From: Aphelidium insulamus
Lineage: Eukaryota > Aphelidiomycota > Aphelidea > Aphelidiaceae
Direction of reading: 5' to 3'
Assembly (NCBI GenBank): GCA_036784855.1
Contig: JAZDSV010000034.1
Location: 62,001-126,000, forward strand
DNA length: 64,000 bases
Positions within the stretch are counted from its first letter, which is position 1. Each line of letters begins with the position of its first letter. The notes below the pieces were generated by a model. The model was not told where the DNA came from, ran no database searches, and was given only the letters and a program-made list of their open reading frames with translations. Below, in pieces: positions 13,400 through 24,446 of this stretch. The position numbers were made by a program, and so were the translations under genes.

Positions 13400-14387
13400 C
13401 TAGGTTTTGGAGCGGTTCAATTGCCGTCTCTGTGACTCCTTCTTGAGGGCTTCATTCGAGGAGCGAAGACTTTCCAAGTTGAGCTGGAGGCGTCGGCTGT
13501 GATTTCCATACGACGAACCAGACTTCATTGAGTCGGAGTGGTATCGAAAGTCCATGGTAATTTTTTCGTCAAACAGGTCCAGCAGGGTCAAGAGGCGAAG
13601 GCCAATTTTAAATATTACGTCCGTTTCCACCCCGGATCTCACCCACACCGACAACTTGTCACCGCGTGCTCGACGAGAGTATACTGTGCGTATTAGATCT
13701 GTCATCGCGTACTTTCGCAGTCATTATGGACTTGCCTATGCCGCACAGTTCGTTGGTATCATCTAGTCCTTCACCGATGGCAGCCATAACTGTTTCCAAC
13801 TGCAGATTCACATTCGTTAGAAATGTATTGCATGCACGCGCAACTCAACCTACCCAGCAGGAATCGGCCAATTGTGGACAGTCGTGAAAGTCTATGGTCC
13901 ACTTGCCTCCCTAATATTATTAAAACCCCGGTAAGACACTTGACAGTAAATGCAAACCTGAGCGTTGGCTGGATCCTGCAAAGAAAGTTGGAGTCAGCGC
14001 ATATACGATGAGTAATTGGCAGATGAACATATGAGTAGTAAAAAGCAGCCCGTACATACCTCCCACATTGGCTTGATATCCGATTTGAATATGTGTACAT
14101 TTGAATTATTTCCCATTTGCGACGGGGCCTTCAGCTGGTTGAAGTAGGACCAGAATCGTTTGACCTGCCAAAGGTGAGCTTATTTATCTTAGTACTCCAT
14201 TGTTAAGTCGTAACGCACGGTTCTGACGGAGCAAAGTGTGGCTAAATTGTTCTCGTACGCAGCACCACTGGCATTGCGAGATGAGTGCATTCGTCTATCG
14301 GCGAAAATAGTCCTGATGTTGTCAATGGCCAAAAACATACATAGTCATACTTTTATATATACTATATATATATATATATATATATAT

Positions 14388-14435
<48 letters not shown>

Positions 14436-15223
14436 ACATACACACACGCAACATACATACATCCAACTAAGACATACATAGATACATACTGCTGTAGACA
14501 TACATCAACGTACCAGGAATTTTCCAGCGGAAAGTCGTGATGATTAGCTCCGGTAACAACTCCGGAACCAGCGTTCCCGCTGGACGCTTTTGTTGCGCGT
14601 TGCTTTAGTTCTACTGGAACGGCCCCCAAGAAATGAGCAGTTGGAGAAGAAGCGGCCGACACCGCGTGTACACGGCTGCTATTGACAGGGCTTGAAGCAG
14701 AAACAGCAATAGCAGCAACACTTTTGATGTTTGCTCGCGGTTGAGGCGCGATCGAAGCGCGCCCATTGGGCTTATCGTGTACCGCGGAATCGACAGCCGT
14801 GGCAGCGGTAGACTTTCGCGAAACAATGTCCGCCGTCGGAGTGGTGGGCACTGTTCCATCGGCAATGATGGGCACCGCTGCGCGTGAAGCTGACTTGCCA
14901 TTCTCTAGTTCAACTGCTTTGCGACGAAATGCGTCCAACTTGGTGTCTAGTTCGCGCAGGTGCTGTACACCCTTGGCATTCAACGGACGTACAAAAAGAC
15001 CACCTGACACCTTGCTGTTGGAAGGGTTGCTCGCGCGGCTCTTGTCACGTTGTTGTGCGGTAGTGTGCGCTTTATCACCATGAAGTGCGTCCGCGTGTGG
15101 CTGTAGTCGTTGTCGATGTCCCGTCGTCAAATCGGCAACGGCCACAGTTGTGCCGCTTTTATTTGCGGCTATGGCCTCGCTGACAATCAACTGGCGCTGT
15201 TCATGGGGCTCTGAGTGCTGCAT
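13400..15223 (-). CDS. Class II eIF4E (4E-HP/eIF4E2-like) with long N-terminal extension
   Basis: This is a cap-binding protein; the 4E-HP class usually represses translation. After an N-terminal extension of about 230 low-complexity residues comes the 4E fold: HDFPLENSW, TIFADRRMHSS, AAYENNLATLCSVRT, VKRFWSYFNQLKAP, FKSDIKPMWE, GGKWTIDFHDCP, CWLETVMAAIGEGL, RGDKLSVWVRSG and the C-terminal YHSDSMKSGSSYGN. The fold aligns better with 4E-HP than with canonical eIF4E; one cap-stacking region reads TIF rather than the usual FW pair, while the Trp in MWED is kept. An 18-nt microexon (13958-13975) supplies DPANAQ. One intron is GC-AG (13684-13735). The largest intron carries a (TA)n(CA)n tract. The role in repression is inference. 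Confidence 0.88.
13958..13975 (-). other. 18-nt microexon of the eIF4E-like gene
   Basis: Six codons (DPANAQ) lie between an intron ending TTTGCAG and one beginning GTTTGC. They restore the expected MWEDPANAQGGKW, matching 4E-HP orthologs at this position. Skipping the exon would keep the frame and remove six residues next to the cap pocket. Confidence 0.7.
14358..14453. repeat. (TA)n followed by (CA)n microsatellite in an eIF4E intron
   Basis: About 15 TA units pass directly into about 25 CA units with a few interruptions. The tract lies inside the intron after the exon ending FPLENSW. Confidence 0.9.
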
Positions 15224-15240
15224 GTCGACAATAGTTGAGC

Positions 15241-15261
15241 GAGAGAGAGAGAGAGAGAGAG
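15241..15261. repeat. (GA)n microsatellite just upstream of the eIF4E-like start
   Basis: Ten GA dinucleotides lie 18 bp upstream of the start codon at 15223 (read as (CT)n on the coding strand), so probably in the 5' UTR or core promoter. CT-rich tracts in this position are common in fungal promoters. Confidence 0.8.
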
Positions 15262-15364
15262 CGTGGAATACGGCCACGTATATATAATTAGACCACCATG
15301 TACGCGTGGCAACGGCGGGAAATAGAACACCTGGCCATAATGATTGTATGTGCTGGAATATGAT

Positions 15365-15706
15365 CTATTGCAGCGAGCAAGACGAATTCGACGGCGGTGA
15401 CGACGACGACTTGTCCGTCTTGACTGCCACGAGGACTTTCTCATCACGGGATGACTCCTTGTGTGCCAGAGTCGAGGGCGCAGGTGCCGCCACGCGCGAT
15501 GCAGGTGCCACCAACGGTGCATCAGGCATGGCGGCAACTGTCACACCGAGACAATCGGCAGCCAGCTGAACAAACGGCACTTGTACGGTATCATGCGAGG
15601 CGGCGGAGACAAAAAAGTGCGCACACGACAGATCCGCGGCCATCCGAACATGGTCTTCTGCACGCACAGTCCTTGCCTGCACCATATCCACTACATGAGC
15701 GCATGT

Positions 15707-15746
<40 letters not shown>

Positions 15747-16330
15747 TAGAGAGAAAGACATATATGAGATATGTGCAAGCTACACAAATCAAACAGTACC
15801 CTTGTTGCCAATGAGGGCAAGGCGCGGCGGACGATCGAGTGTCTTCTGCACCACCATAAACAGTTCTTCGACGGCGCGGAAAGACGCATGGCTGGTCACG
15901 TCGTATACCAGCAGCAGCATACTGGCCGCGTGCAGATAGTTACGAACAGCGGGCGACGTCAGCGGCATGTCCCCGCCCACGTCCCACAGTTCCACAGCGG
16001 CAACCGTCGAGCCTGCATGCGCGAGTGTGAGTGCGAGCATGTGAGTGAGTGAGTGAGTGTGTGCGTGTGAGGACAGCGCCATCTCGGCTGCATGTACATA
16101 TGCACACTGCACAGGCACCCACTGTTGACGCGCAAATGTGTCCGATGGAGGTCCAGACCGTTTGTGCGGTGATAGGCTGTGGCGGGAAGTGACGGGGCCG
16201 CGCCACCATCCACCAGGCGCCGCACCAGACTAGATTTGCCCACGCCACGCTCACCGAGCAGCACCGCCTTCAGGCGCGGGTATTGTTGCTCTTGCTGCTG
16301 CTGCTGCTGCTGCTGAAAGGTGGCCGACAT
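15365..16330 (-). CDS. RAB28: RAB28-type small GTPase with CaaX tail
   Basis: RAB28 is a farnesylated, ciliary Rab-like GTPase linked to the BBSome and IFT. From the ATG at 16330 a polyglutamine tract (seven Q after MSATF) precedes the P-loop LLGERGVGKSSLVRRL. The switch II motif reads VELWDVGGD, as in the WDIGG of RAB28 rather than the WDTAG of classical Rabs. LLLVYDVTSHASF, LALIGNK and, after an intron, VDMVQARTV supply the NKxD box. HFFVSAASHD is the SA box. The last four residues, CSLQ, form a CaaX box comparable to the CAVQ of animal RAB28. Introns hold (TA)n/(GA)n and GAGT-type repeats. It is head-to-head with TFG; the two ATGs are 37 bp apart. Confidence 0.87.
15706..15746. repeat. (TA)n(GA)n microsatellite in a RAB28 intron
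   Basis: About ten TA units run into about ten GA units, inside the intron that splits the NKxD box of the GTPase. Confidence 0.9.
16293..16315. repeat. CTG/CAG triplet tract encoding the RAB28 polyglutamine
   Basis: Seven or more CTG units on the plus strand read as CAG codons for glutamine on the minus strand, within the first residues of RAB28. The tract therefore sits between the two divergent start codons' coding regions. Confidence 0.9.
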
Positions 16331-16366
16331 TTCGCCACCAGTGTTTGGCAACGCGTAAACAGCAGC

Positions 16367-17847
16367 ATGTCCGTGCGCACCGATTCTACCGCCTCTGCCG
16401 CCTCTGCCGCCGCCGCCGCCGCCGCCGCCGCAATGGCCACACCGTCGCCGCGGCTGTCTGGCAAAAGCGCCGATGAGCAGTCGCAACAGCTGCATGGTGC
16501 AGTGGACACCGGCGCCAGATATCTGAACTTGCGGCCAGTGCTGGCGTATGCGCAGTCTGCCGCCGCCGCCGATGGAATGATCGTGATAAAGTGCCGCTGC
16601 GGTACGGCGGTGCCCTGTCGTGCTTATACCTGCTGCCTGCCTGCCTGCCTGCCTGCCTGCCTTGTCCTCATATAGTATCTCACACTAACGGTGTTGCGGC
16701 GTGCCAGGCGACACCGTGCGCCGCATCCCCATCTTGAACCGCGAGCTCACCTACAACGAGCTGTGCATCATGGCAAGTGCGCCCAGCAAGTTGAGCTGAA
16801 CCCACACCGCTCACCTGCCATGTGCGCAGATGCATCGCCTATTCCGGCCGCAACTTTCCGACAGCATGGACAACATGGTGTTGCGGTACCGCGACGACGA
16901 CGGCGACTTGATCAGCCTGACTGACGATCTGGACATTGCCCACGCCATCACACTGTCGCCCGTTGTCCGCGTGGTCGTCTACGGTACGCTGCTGTGTCTG
17001 CTATAGTGCCAGCGCACTGGTATCCCGGATGTCTATATAATATTACCATCTGCGTCAGACACAGAGACTATGCCTCTGGCTGGCGGCGGTGTTGCTGCTG
17101 GCAAGTGTGTCGACGCGCCGGCTCTCAAGGCCACACTGTCCCGCATACAGTCTGAGCTGAATGCCATTATTGCCCGGCTTGATCTGGGCAATAATGTGTC
17201 TGCGGTGCCTGGCGGCGATGAAGTGCCCTCGGTGTCGGGTATGTGTTGAGAGGGGACCGTACCGCTGCTTCCTACTGATCCGCTCAGCGGCTGATCGGGC
17301 TTCCACGCCTGGTGAAATCAGTACTGCTTTATCGTCGCGCCCGCTCAATACCGCGGAAATGGGTACGCAGTTGTGGGCGGAGAAGTCTCATGCGTGCTGA
17401 CTCGTCCTCAACTGTACAGCCGAGTTCTTGGACGCACCGATGCTGGCGAAACGTAACAGCGACCTGCCATCGCCCACGACGACGCCATCACTGCAACAAT
17501 CGGTGCAGAGTCCTGTAGTAGTGCAACAGTCGCAGCCTCGTGACAGCGGCGTGTACTACGGCACTGTTCAAGTCTCCTCGTCGTCGCCTATAGGTGCTGA
17601 CTTTACGCAGCAATCATCCAACAATGCACCATACAATCCGTACACGCTGCAGCAGCATCATCAACAACAACATCAGCAACAGAACTCATCCCACCTGTCC
17701 ATTCATCAGCCGTCATACGCCACACCGTCGTATATCACGCCGCCTAATCAGCAAATGCAGGAACGTCACACTTACTTGCCCCCCGGGGGTGTGGCAGAGC
17801 TTTCCATGCCGCGCATCTATCCAGGCAATTGGCAGCGACCAAAATAG
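16367..17847 (+). CDS. TFG: TFG-like protein (PB1 domain, coiled coil, Gln/Pro-rich tail)
   Basis: TFG is a COPII cargo-path organiser at ER exit sites. After an Ala-rich leader comes a PB1 domain: MIVIKCRCGDTVRRIPILN, RELTYNELCIMMHRLFRP, VLRYRDDDGDLISLTDDLDI (the acidic OPCA motif) and VVRVVVYD. A short predicted coiled coil follows (LKATLSRIQSELNAIIARLD), then a long Ser/Gln/Pro/Tyr-rich disordered tail. This order is that of TFG. The ATG at 16367 is used; MATPSP at 16433 is an equally plausible start that would omit the (GCC)n polyalanine. Six introns are inferred; the second (16773-16829) is GC-AG with donor GCAAGT. It ends 52 bp from the convergent BRCT gene. Confidence 0.85.
16405..16431. 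repeat. GCC triplet tract encoding polyalanine
   Basis: About nine GCC units follow a CTCTGCCGC repeat. If translation starts at 16367 it encodes nine alanines in the TFG leader; if at 16433 it is 5' UTR. Confidence 0.85.
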
Positions 17848-17899
17848 CAGTGCAGCGACAATGTTGCATATATTATTAATATTTGTCGTGAATGGCATT

Positions 17900-20816
17900 T
17901 CAGTTTGCGTTTTGCGTCCGTCTGCCTACTGTCACAACTGGCTTCCAGGGATCATGCCGATAAATCCTATTTGGTACCGCGTCAATGATGAGAGTACATA
18001 TTATCACAAAACTTAAAATAGAAATGCGCCTACCAGTCCATGTAACCGGCGTGGCACTTTCGATGCCGGAATGATGCGCACCCGACACACTGGGCACGGC
18101 GCCTGTCAACAACGTGAGAGCAGCGGCAAGAAACCTACCGTTGCGTATCTGCAGCAGGAACAAGGATGTAATCTGCATTTTCTGGTGACTCTTCCAAATA
18201 GCCGCCGCCAATCTATAACTCGCCAGTCAATGTTGGCAATCGTCCAAGTAGCAACGTGCCGTCACAATAAGATTTCTGGCATTATCCACGCGAAATTCCT
18301 TACCACCCTGACTTTCTTTCACAAATTCTGGGGACAGGTAGAAGCGTCGATTCTAAAGATTTGCTCACAGTTAGCTCATTAAAAGTGGCGTGGACGAATA
18401 CCTTGAAAGGATGCTCAAAGTGGCGACGACCATAAGGCTGCTCCAAGATAAACTTTCCCGCTTCATATGACTTCAATACCCAGTGATAATCAGTGATCAG
18501 CCACTTTGAGGTCAGACAGGCAGCAAATGTTTTCAATGTGCGTGATTGTGGTGGTGTGATAACGTGCGTTATCTGCATTTGGTTTATAGCGGCATGTCAT
18601 CGCTACTACTAACCTGCTCGTCGAAGTCGCTACCCGCTTTCACCGTGGCACCAAGCTGCTTTAACATTATTGTCAGCTTGGTCTTGAGTGCATTGTTGTA
18701 TTCAGGATGGCTCTCGCGGAAACCCGAGAAGGCAACCACGAAATTCACTGGGCAATGATTATCAATACGATTTTGCTTTGCAACTGTGGCCATCGCTGAT
18801 CAAGATAAATTGCATAATTAATAATAAAACGCTCAGTGCCTCACCAGATCCCTCCGGCAAATTGGTACTATCGTCGACTCTTGCGCGTTTATTTGACACC
18901 GGTGTGTCATCATCCAATAGGTTTATAGTAATACGATCAGGTTCAACTTGATTTCCAACATGAGACAGAGCGGCATCGCTGCTGTTTTTCTTCGGACTAC
19001 GGTCCGTCGATGATAGTCCACGCGCTGGCTGGGGTAGAGATGAAGATGCATTTAGTGCGTATCCACCATTCTTTCTTCCTGTTGCGTTCGTGTGTTCAAC
19101 ACTGTGAGTTTTGGCAACAAGATCAGTATCAAGTTTTTCCGTCGCGGCTAGCTTCTTCGACAGATTTTTAACTTTCAACGACAAAGCTTTCACGTCATCC
19201 TCGCTCTTCGATTTTGAATCGAGAACATCATGCAGTCGGGTTTCCAGCTCTTTATTCCGAATCTTCTCGGCATTTTCGGCAATTCGGAGAGCTTCAATCT
19301 CGCTAGAGATACGTTTCAGACTCTCTCTTTCTGCAGCATACTCTTTTTGCTGAAAGTAGTAGCACTCTGCAACTTTTTTGGCCATGACTACTAGCTCAGC
19401 GACACAAACACCATCCGTGGGCGGTCCGTCGGTTCGGGATCCAAGCACGTATCGCAAGGCGTCAACAGCTTGCAAATGTTCTACAGACATTTGGTTATAT
19501 CTAGTATCAAGCAAGGATGCCTTTGCAGATAATTCTTGATATTCAGTCGATTTATGCTCAAGCTGGGCACGCAAATCGGACACGCATTGCCGGAGCTCGG
19601 ATATTTCGTTGGTCTTCATCGTTAGTGCAGCTTCCTTGGCCAGTGCTTCGGTTTGAAGACCACGTATCAGACTTTGCAGCTCGAGCTTTAAATCCAGCAC
19701 ACGCTGTTGACACTCTTGAAATCTGCAGGAGTTATCTTGCAATTCAGCAGAACAGGCACCTAATTCTGTCTTAAGTGAGGAAAGCTCCATGTTGTTTTGG
19801 TTGCGTTTCGAGGCTAAATGTTCCAGGTCGCGCCGCAATATATTTTGCATGCCAGCCAGTTCCGCTAGCAGTGTGTCACGTTTAACAGTATCGTCTTGCG
19901 CCAAGTTTGCATCCCTTTCACGCTGTGAAATTTTATCAATAATAAGGTGTTCCTCGGCGCTCTCCAGCGGGATCGAAAGCGCGTGGCTAATTGATGTGAA
20001 AAACCCGTGACTCCGCTTCTGCTCCGAGGCAAGAGACTCCTGTCGATAAGTGCAGTAAATCTACAGTACTTTGCATGCCCAACCTGCAATGAAAGTATTT
20101 CAGCATCCTTGACATTAATCAATGCCGCTTGACGCGCGCAGGATTCCAGAGCTTCGCTCAAGCGATGTTCGACAGCGTCCATGTGTGCCAACAACTGTGG
20201 ACCAGTTTTCGATTCGCCTGCGAAAACTGACGCGATCTGAGAATCCGAACCGTCCCTGACATTTTGGCCACAGATGGCTTCGTCTCTTTGGTCCCTGGAG
20301 AGACGTTGAAGTTGGGTCTTCATGCGCTCCATTGCCGAGCTAATCGTGTGCCATTCATGGAAGCAGGCAGTAATAGCGTCGTTACCCTCCAGGTCAACGT
20401 CGAGTAAGCCAACATATTCGGCATTGACGCTTTGGGAGCGCGATTTTAAGTTTTCAACGCATTGGCCGAGAAGTATGGCCGCCGAATCCAACGTCCATCC
20501 GTCGGACATATTGGTTGGATGCACCGAGCATAACTCCATTAGGCGCACGATAGTATCGGTAAACCCCTGAGTTAGACCATGCGCGTATAGCGATTGCTGT
20601 TCATGCAGGACTTCATCATGAGAGTGCTGGTTGGCGTTGCCGGCTGAAAACACCTTGCTAAATACTAGCTCTAAAGGCCGGGAGGAGTGAGAAGTGCGAG
20701 CATTCCACAGCGTGAATGACGGTACTGTGATAGCTTTCTTCCAAGTCGCGGATGCGCCGCTTGAGCTGTTCGCACACCAGGCATGGTGCAACCTGGTCAT
20801 CGGCTGCTGCGGTCAT
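17900..20816 (-). CDS. Long coiled-coil protein with C-terminal tandem BRCT domains (family not recognised)
   Basis: From MTAAADDQVAPCLVCEQLKR at 20816, about 600 residues are mostly heptad-like coiled coil, for example RRDLEHLASKRNQNNMELSS and AYAAERESLKRISSEIEALR-type segments. A Ser/Lys/Asp-rich linker with a basic patch (NKRARVDD) follows. The C-terminus holds a first BRCT (NFVVAFSGFRESHPEY, ITHVITPPQSRTLKTFAACL, KWLITDYHWVLKSYEAGKFI) and a second, shorter BRCT-like unit (RRFYLSPEFVKESQGG, LIIGGGYLEESPENADYILV). Tandem BRCTs usually bind phosphopeptides in DNA-damage or checkpoint signalling. I do not recognise a family with this order. The N-terminal CLVCEQLKRR motif has two cysteines only. 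Exon borders in the last 400 bp are tentative. The MORN gene ends 61 bp upstream. Confidence 0.75.
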
Positions 20817-20877
20817 TCCGACGAATAGAAAATGGAAATGAAGCTCAAAAGTCCTGTCTAATTTAAATCCTGTCCTA

Positions 20878-22898
20878 TCAAGCATCCAGCGCAGTCTTAG
20901 TCCACGCTCCTTCATGGGAGCTAATGCACCGCTGCACAATTTGCTCTAGTTCATAATTGGTAACCTTAGCGGTAATTAAACTCTAAGACGTACGATTGCG
21001 TACCTCGCAGTCCAAATCAAGGTATTCTTCAACCATTACTTTTGGTAGCACAACTTTTATCGATGCAACGAACGCTACAATCATCAACGACGCTCCTGCT
21101 CTTTCGCTCCGCGATGTACACAATAACTGTTGTCTCTGGCGATACAATTAACCTATAATTGCTTCGCGATGAGAGAGTCCCAGTGAAATTTACCTTCAAG
21201 TATGCGAGCAATTGACGCAAGTTCACCGTTAAATCTTCAGCTGCTTCCGGCAAACTATCACTACTTCTCGATGCAGTTGTTGTAAAAAGTTTTGTTGCGA
21301 TCTCGGAGGCAAGCGGTGTTATCGAATGCGCAGCCTTTAAGCACGCTAACGTGTAAACTCGTTATGGGCTCATCACAGGAAGAGAGGACTTGCTCATGAA
21401 GCGCATTGTGTGATCGCGCAGAAAAAGACAGAGTGCGGCCGCCGGTCCATCGTAACTTTCCACAGATGTGTTAGCACCAACGCCGTACAATTCAAAGGCA
21501 ATTGTGGCCAGATACATCACAAAGTCTGGAAAGCTTAGCGGCATTGCAACATCGTGAGGTCGCTACCGGTCGCATATGCACACGTCAGATGTTATCAAAA
21601 TAGCAGCAACTGACCTCGTAAAACTTGTGGAGCGTTGGGTGATGGCGATTTTCCCGTACAAAATCTCTGCCAATTGCAGCTGCTACGTTAGTGCGCGACC
21701 CGAATATACATGAAAGACCAGATTACCGTAATCGATCTTTCCGGACAGTTTCACACCGCAACTATCAATAACTTTCAGCAAATCTCCCAGTCTGACGCCG
21801 CAAAACTCCGTAGCATCATCAATATGCGCGCAGTTAGCGTTCATATCGTACAGTGACGCGAGTAAATTTCGATGCTGCACTGCTACGGCATCGATATCGC
21901 GGCAACCGTCGACGTGGCCACAGGCGCCGTAATAGGTGTTTGCTACGTGATCAAGCGCCAGCTGGCTATCGGAACCCAGCAGCACATCAAGACGCCACTC
22001 GCCTTCCACCACTCGCCCACCTGCCAGGACAAACATGCCATATCCATGCTGAGAAGCGTGTCAAGTAATCTCTAGAGCCGTAACACGCCAACCTTCAAGT
22101 TGTCCATCCAACCGCCGGTATAAACCGCGCCGGTGGAGTAGCGAAATGTTCCCTGGCCGTGGCGCCTACCGTCTACCCAGTCGCCTGTGACGAGGAGAAG
22201 TGGTCACGGGAGGAGGGTGACACGAAACGTATGTAGCTAAAACGTTACATACCGCTATAGGTGTGACAGAAAGCCGACCGGTGCGGTGACACCGGTTCTC
22301 GCAGGGGCCAGTGGTACTCGCCACGACCATGCATAAGTCCGGCTTTCCACTGCCCGGAGTACCTTTCCCCGGTGCTAGCCCACTTCATTGTCCCTTGTCC
22401 ATGGCGCCGTCCGTTGTACCACTCGCCGACGTAGACGTCACCAGACGGGTAGCGCATCTCACCACGGCCGCTACGCCGACCACTAGACCATTCGCCGTCA
22501 TATCGCACTTGGCTCACGCTTGTTGCGGCCAGCCACAACATGGTGCCTTGACCGGTGGCAGTGCCCGCGAGCCACTCTCCTTCGAATAGCGCCTCGCCGC
22601 CACCAGTGCGGCGCAGCAGACCCCGACCCTGTCGCAGCCCGCGCTCAAACTGACCATCGTATCGCAGTCCGTCCGCGCTGCCACTATTAGAGTGCGCCAC
22701 CGCAGCTTGAACGCCAACTCACCCATAGAGAGCCACGCCGGCACCTGTCAGACCACCGCCCCTACCCAGCTGACCACTGTACTCCGCACTGTCCAGTGTC
22801 CATCTTATGCTGCACGTTGTCCCGTCAACGGCGAGGTCAAGCTGAACGCTCGGGTCGGCATGCGCGGTGGCGCCCCGCCACGACAGCACGGTACACAT
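20878..22898 (-). CDS. MORN-repeat protein resembling radial-spoke protein RSPH10B
   Basis: At least seven MORN repeats run in tandem: YDGQFERGLRQGRGLL, FEGEWLAGTATGQGTMLW, YDGEWSSGRRSGRGEMRY, YVGEWYNGRRHGQGTMKW, YSGQWKAGLMHGRGEYHW, DWVDGRRHGQGTFRY and YTGGWMDNLK. A C-terminal region without MORN repeats follows (FVRENRHHPTLHKFYERPHD, PLSFPDFVMYLATIAFELYG). MORN repeats plus an alpha-helical tail resemble RSPH10B of motile cilia, which suits a genome with IFT57 and RAB28. The family-level call (MORN) is certain; the RSPH10B assignment is tentative. The start at 22898 lies at a (TG)n tract, 67 bp after the PAC1 stop. About eight introns are inferred; one has a CACTAACG branch site. Confidence 0.72.
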
Positions 22899-22965
22899 GT
22901 ACAAACACACACACACACACACGCATGGCCTTGAATAATGATTTAATGCCACGCGTCACATGGGG

Positions 22966-23946
22966 TCAGCCGTACAGGTAGTGAGAGGCCGCGAGAACAT
23001 TTGCAGAGTTGGCTGCCTCCCGCAGTCTGCTGTAGAGTTGCCTGTCGTGCAGCGGCTCGTCCTTGTTGTTGACGTTCAGCGAAGGTAGGATGGGCCAAGC
23101 AAGTACGAATGCCGCCAATGTGGCCGCGCTCACAACATTGCCACCGCCTTCCGTCTCCAGTAGAGAAGAGAGAAGTAAGACACCGCCCTCGCCGCCGAAT
23201 AGGAGTCCCTGCCGCAGTTAATTATAATATGACCAACAAAGTGAGTGCGTGGCACAACCTCGCTGAAGATCGCGGCGCCCACTCCATCGATCATGTTTGG
23301 AGATTCCAGCGGCGCAACCATCTCGTCTGTGACCGCGAAATGTGGGTAGGCAACCATTCTTAGGTACGGCGGCGATGCAGTGGTAGGCAGAAGCACGGTG
23401 CAACAACCGCCCCGCACCAACTGGCCCAGAATCACGATTCTGCCAGTCAGGACGTTCTCTATATCAACGGCCAAGCACACACTAACGGTACCGTGAAGGT
23501 TGCAGCCTGCTAATAAACACCCGTGACCAGCAAGATGCTTCTGCAGCAGACATATTCGCCGGCAGTGCTATGGCCGCGGCGTCATTTCCCAGATCGAGCA
23601 CTAGCATCTTCGTGGCACCTCCCAGCAGAAGTTCGCCGTACACCGTGGCCACATGATGCCGCTCAGTATCGATATTCCATGCAGCACGAGCAAACGCCTC
23701 GCCCGCAGTCGACACTGAGACAACGAGGGTGCGTACGGGTTTTCGCCGTTCGCTGGCTGTATGTGACGCGACCCACTACATAGTCACGCATTAAATTCTG
23801 GACGTCCCCCAAGTAGCGCATACCGTGAATGTCGGATGCGCGGTGATGAGCTCTTCTGGCTGACTTTCCGTCTCCTCCCATTCGTATCCGCTGCGTGAGG
23901 CCTGTGGCGGCGCACTCCCATCATCGAAGCCGCATGTGTACGACAT
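22966..23946 (-). CDS. Proteasome assembly chaperone 1-like protein (PAC1/PSMG1)
   Basis: PAC1, with PAC2, scaffolds the alpha ring of the 20S proteasome. The protein starts MSYTCGFDD, has an acidic segment, then KPVRTLVVSVSTAGEAFARA, a beta-strand LVLDLGNDAAAIALP and TGRIVILGQLVRGGC. The best family signature is LESPNMIDGVGAAIFSE followed by GLLFGGEGGVLLLSSLLETE, which matches the PNIV-GLPAAVLS element of PAC1 and the strand after it. Four exons are inferred. The intron at 23459-23510 keeps frame only with a GC donor (GCAGGC). Similarity is modest and lies mainly in that one motif, so a different member of the PAC fold is possible. Confidence 0.6.
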
Positions 23947-24446
23947 TGATTGGTCTTTCGTCTGGACTCTCGTCAAAACGCACAGAGTAAGCTATTATAT
24001 TAATTATATGTTATATATATATATATATTATTCCATTGAAGTGGAAAGCAGTTGTGGTGTGTGCGTGGTGCGTGGACGATCATGAGACAGACAAATCTTC
24101 CCGCAGCACCAGAATGGCAGTGTGCATCAATGATGATGGGACCAGTGTGCCGCTCACACTAATTTATTCGTCCAGGAGTAGGTCTTGTCTGGCACTGGGG
24201 TGTCAATTGCGCGGTTGCATTCGGCCAGCACGCCAGGTAGAATTCATGATCTACGTGTGTGTATTATTTTGTATTAGGACATATAGACATGTGTATCCTT
24301 CACCCTGTCTTCGATGACGGGACCGGCGGAAAAAAATGGCAAAGGAATGAGAAGCAGGCATGAAGCACCCAATATATCTGAGCGAATCCTCTCTGCCACA
24401 AAGCAATAAAAAATCTCACCTCACCGCGCTACAAAACAGGTTACAT
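23947..24446. other. Gene-poor stretch between PAC1 and CTC1
   Basis: Five hundred bases without a gene I can support. A plus-strand ORF at 24036-24317 and short minus-strand frames show no domain or codon pattern like the neighbours. A (TA)n tract lies at 24008-24028. AATAAA at 24405-24410 reads on the plus strand. Confidence 0.4.

Noticed and set aside
14345-15277. A 310-residue minus-strand ORF ending in long Cys-Val and Tyr-Ile repeats
   Set aside because: The first part is the real eIF4E-like leader, but the tail is translation of the (CA)n/(TA)n tract inside an intron.
24036-24317. A 93-residue plus-strand ORF between PAC1 and CTC1
   Set aside because: No domain, no splice context and codon use unlike the neighbours.
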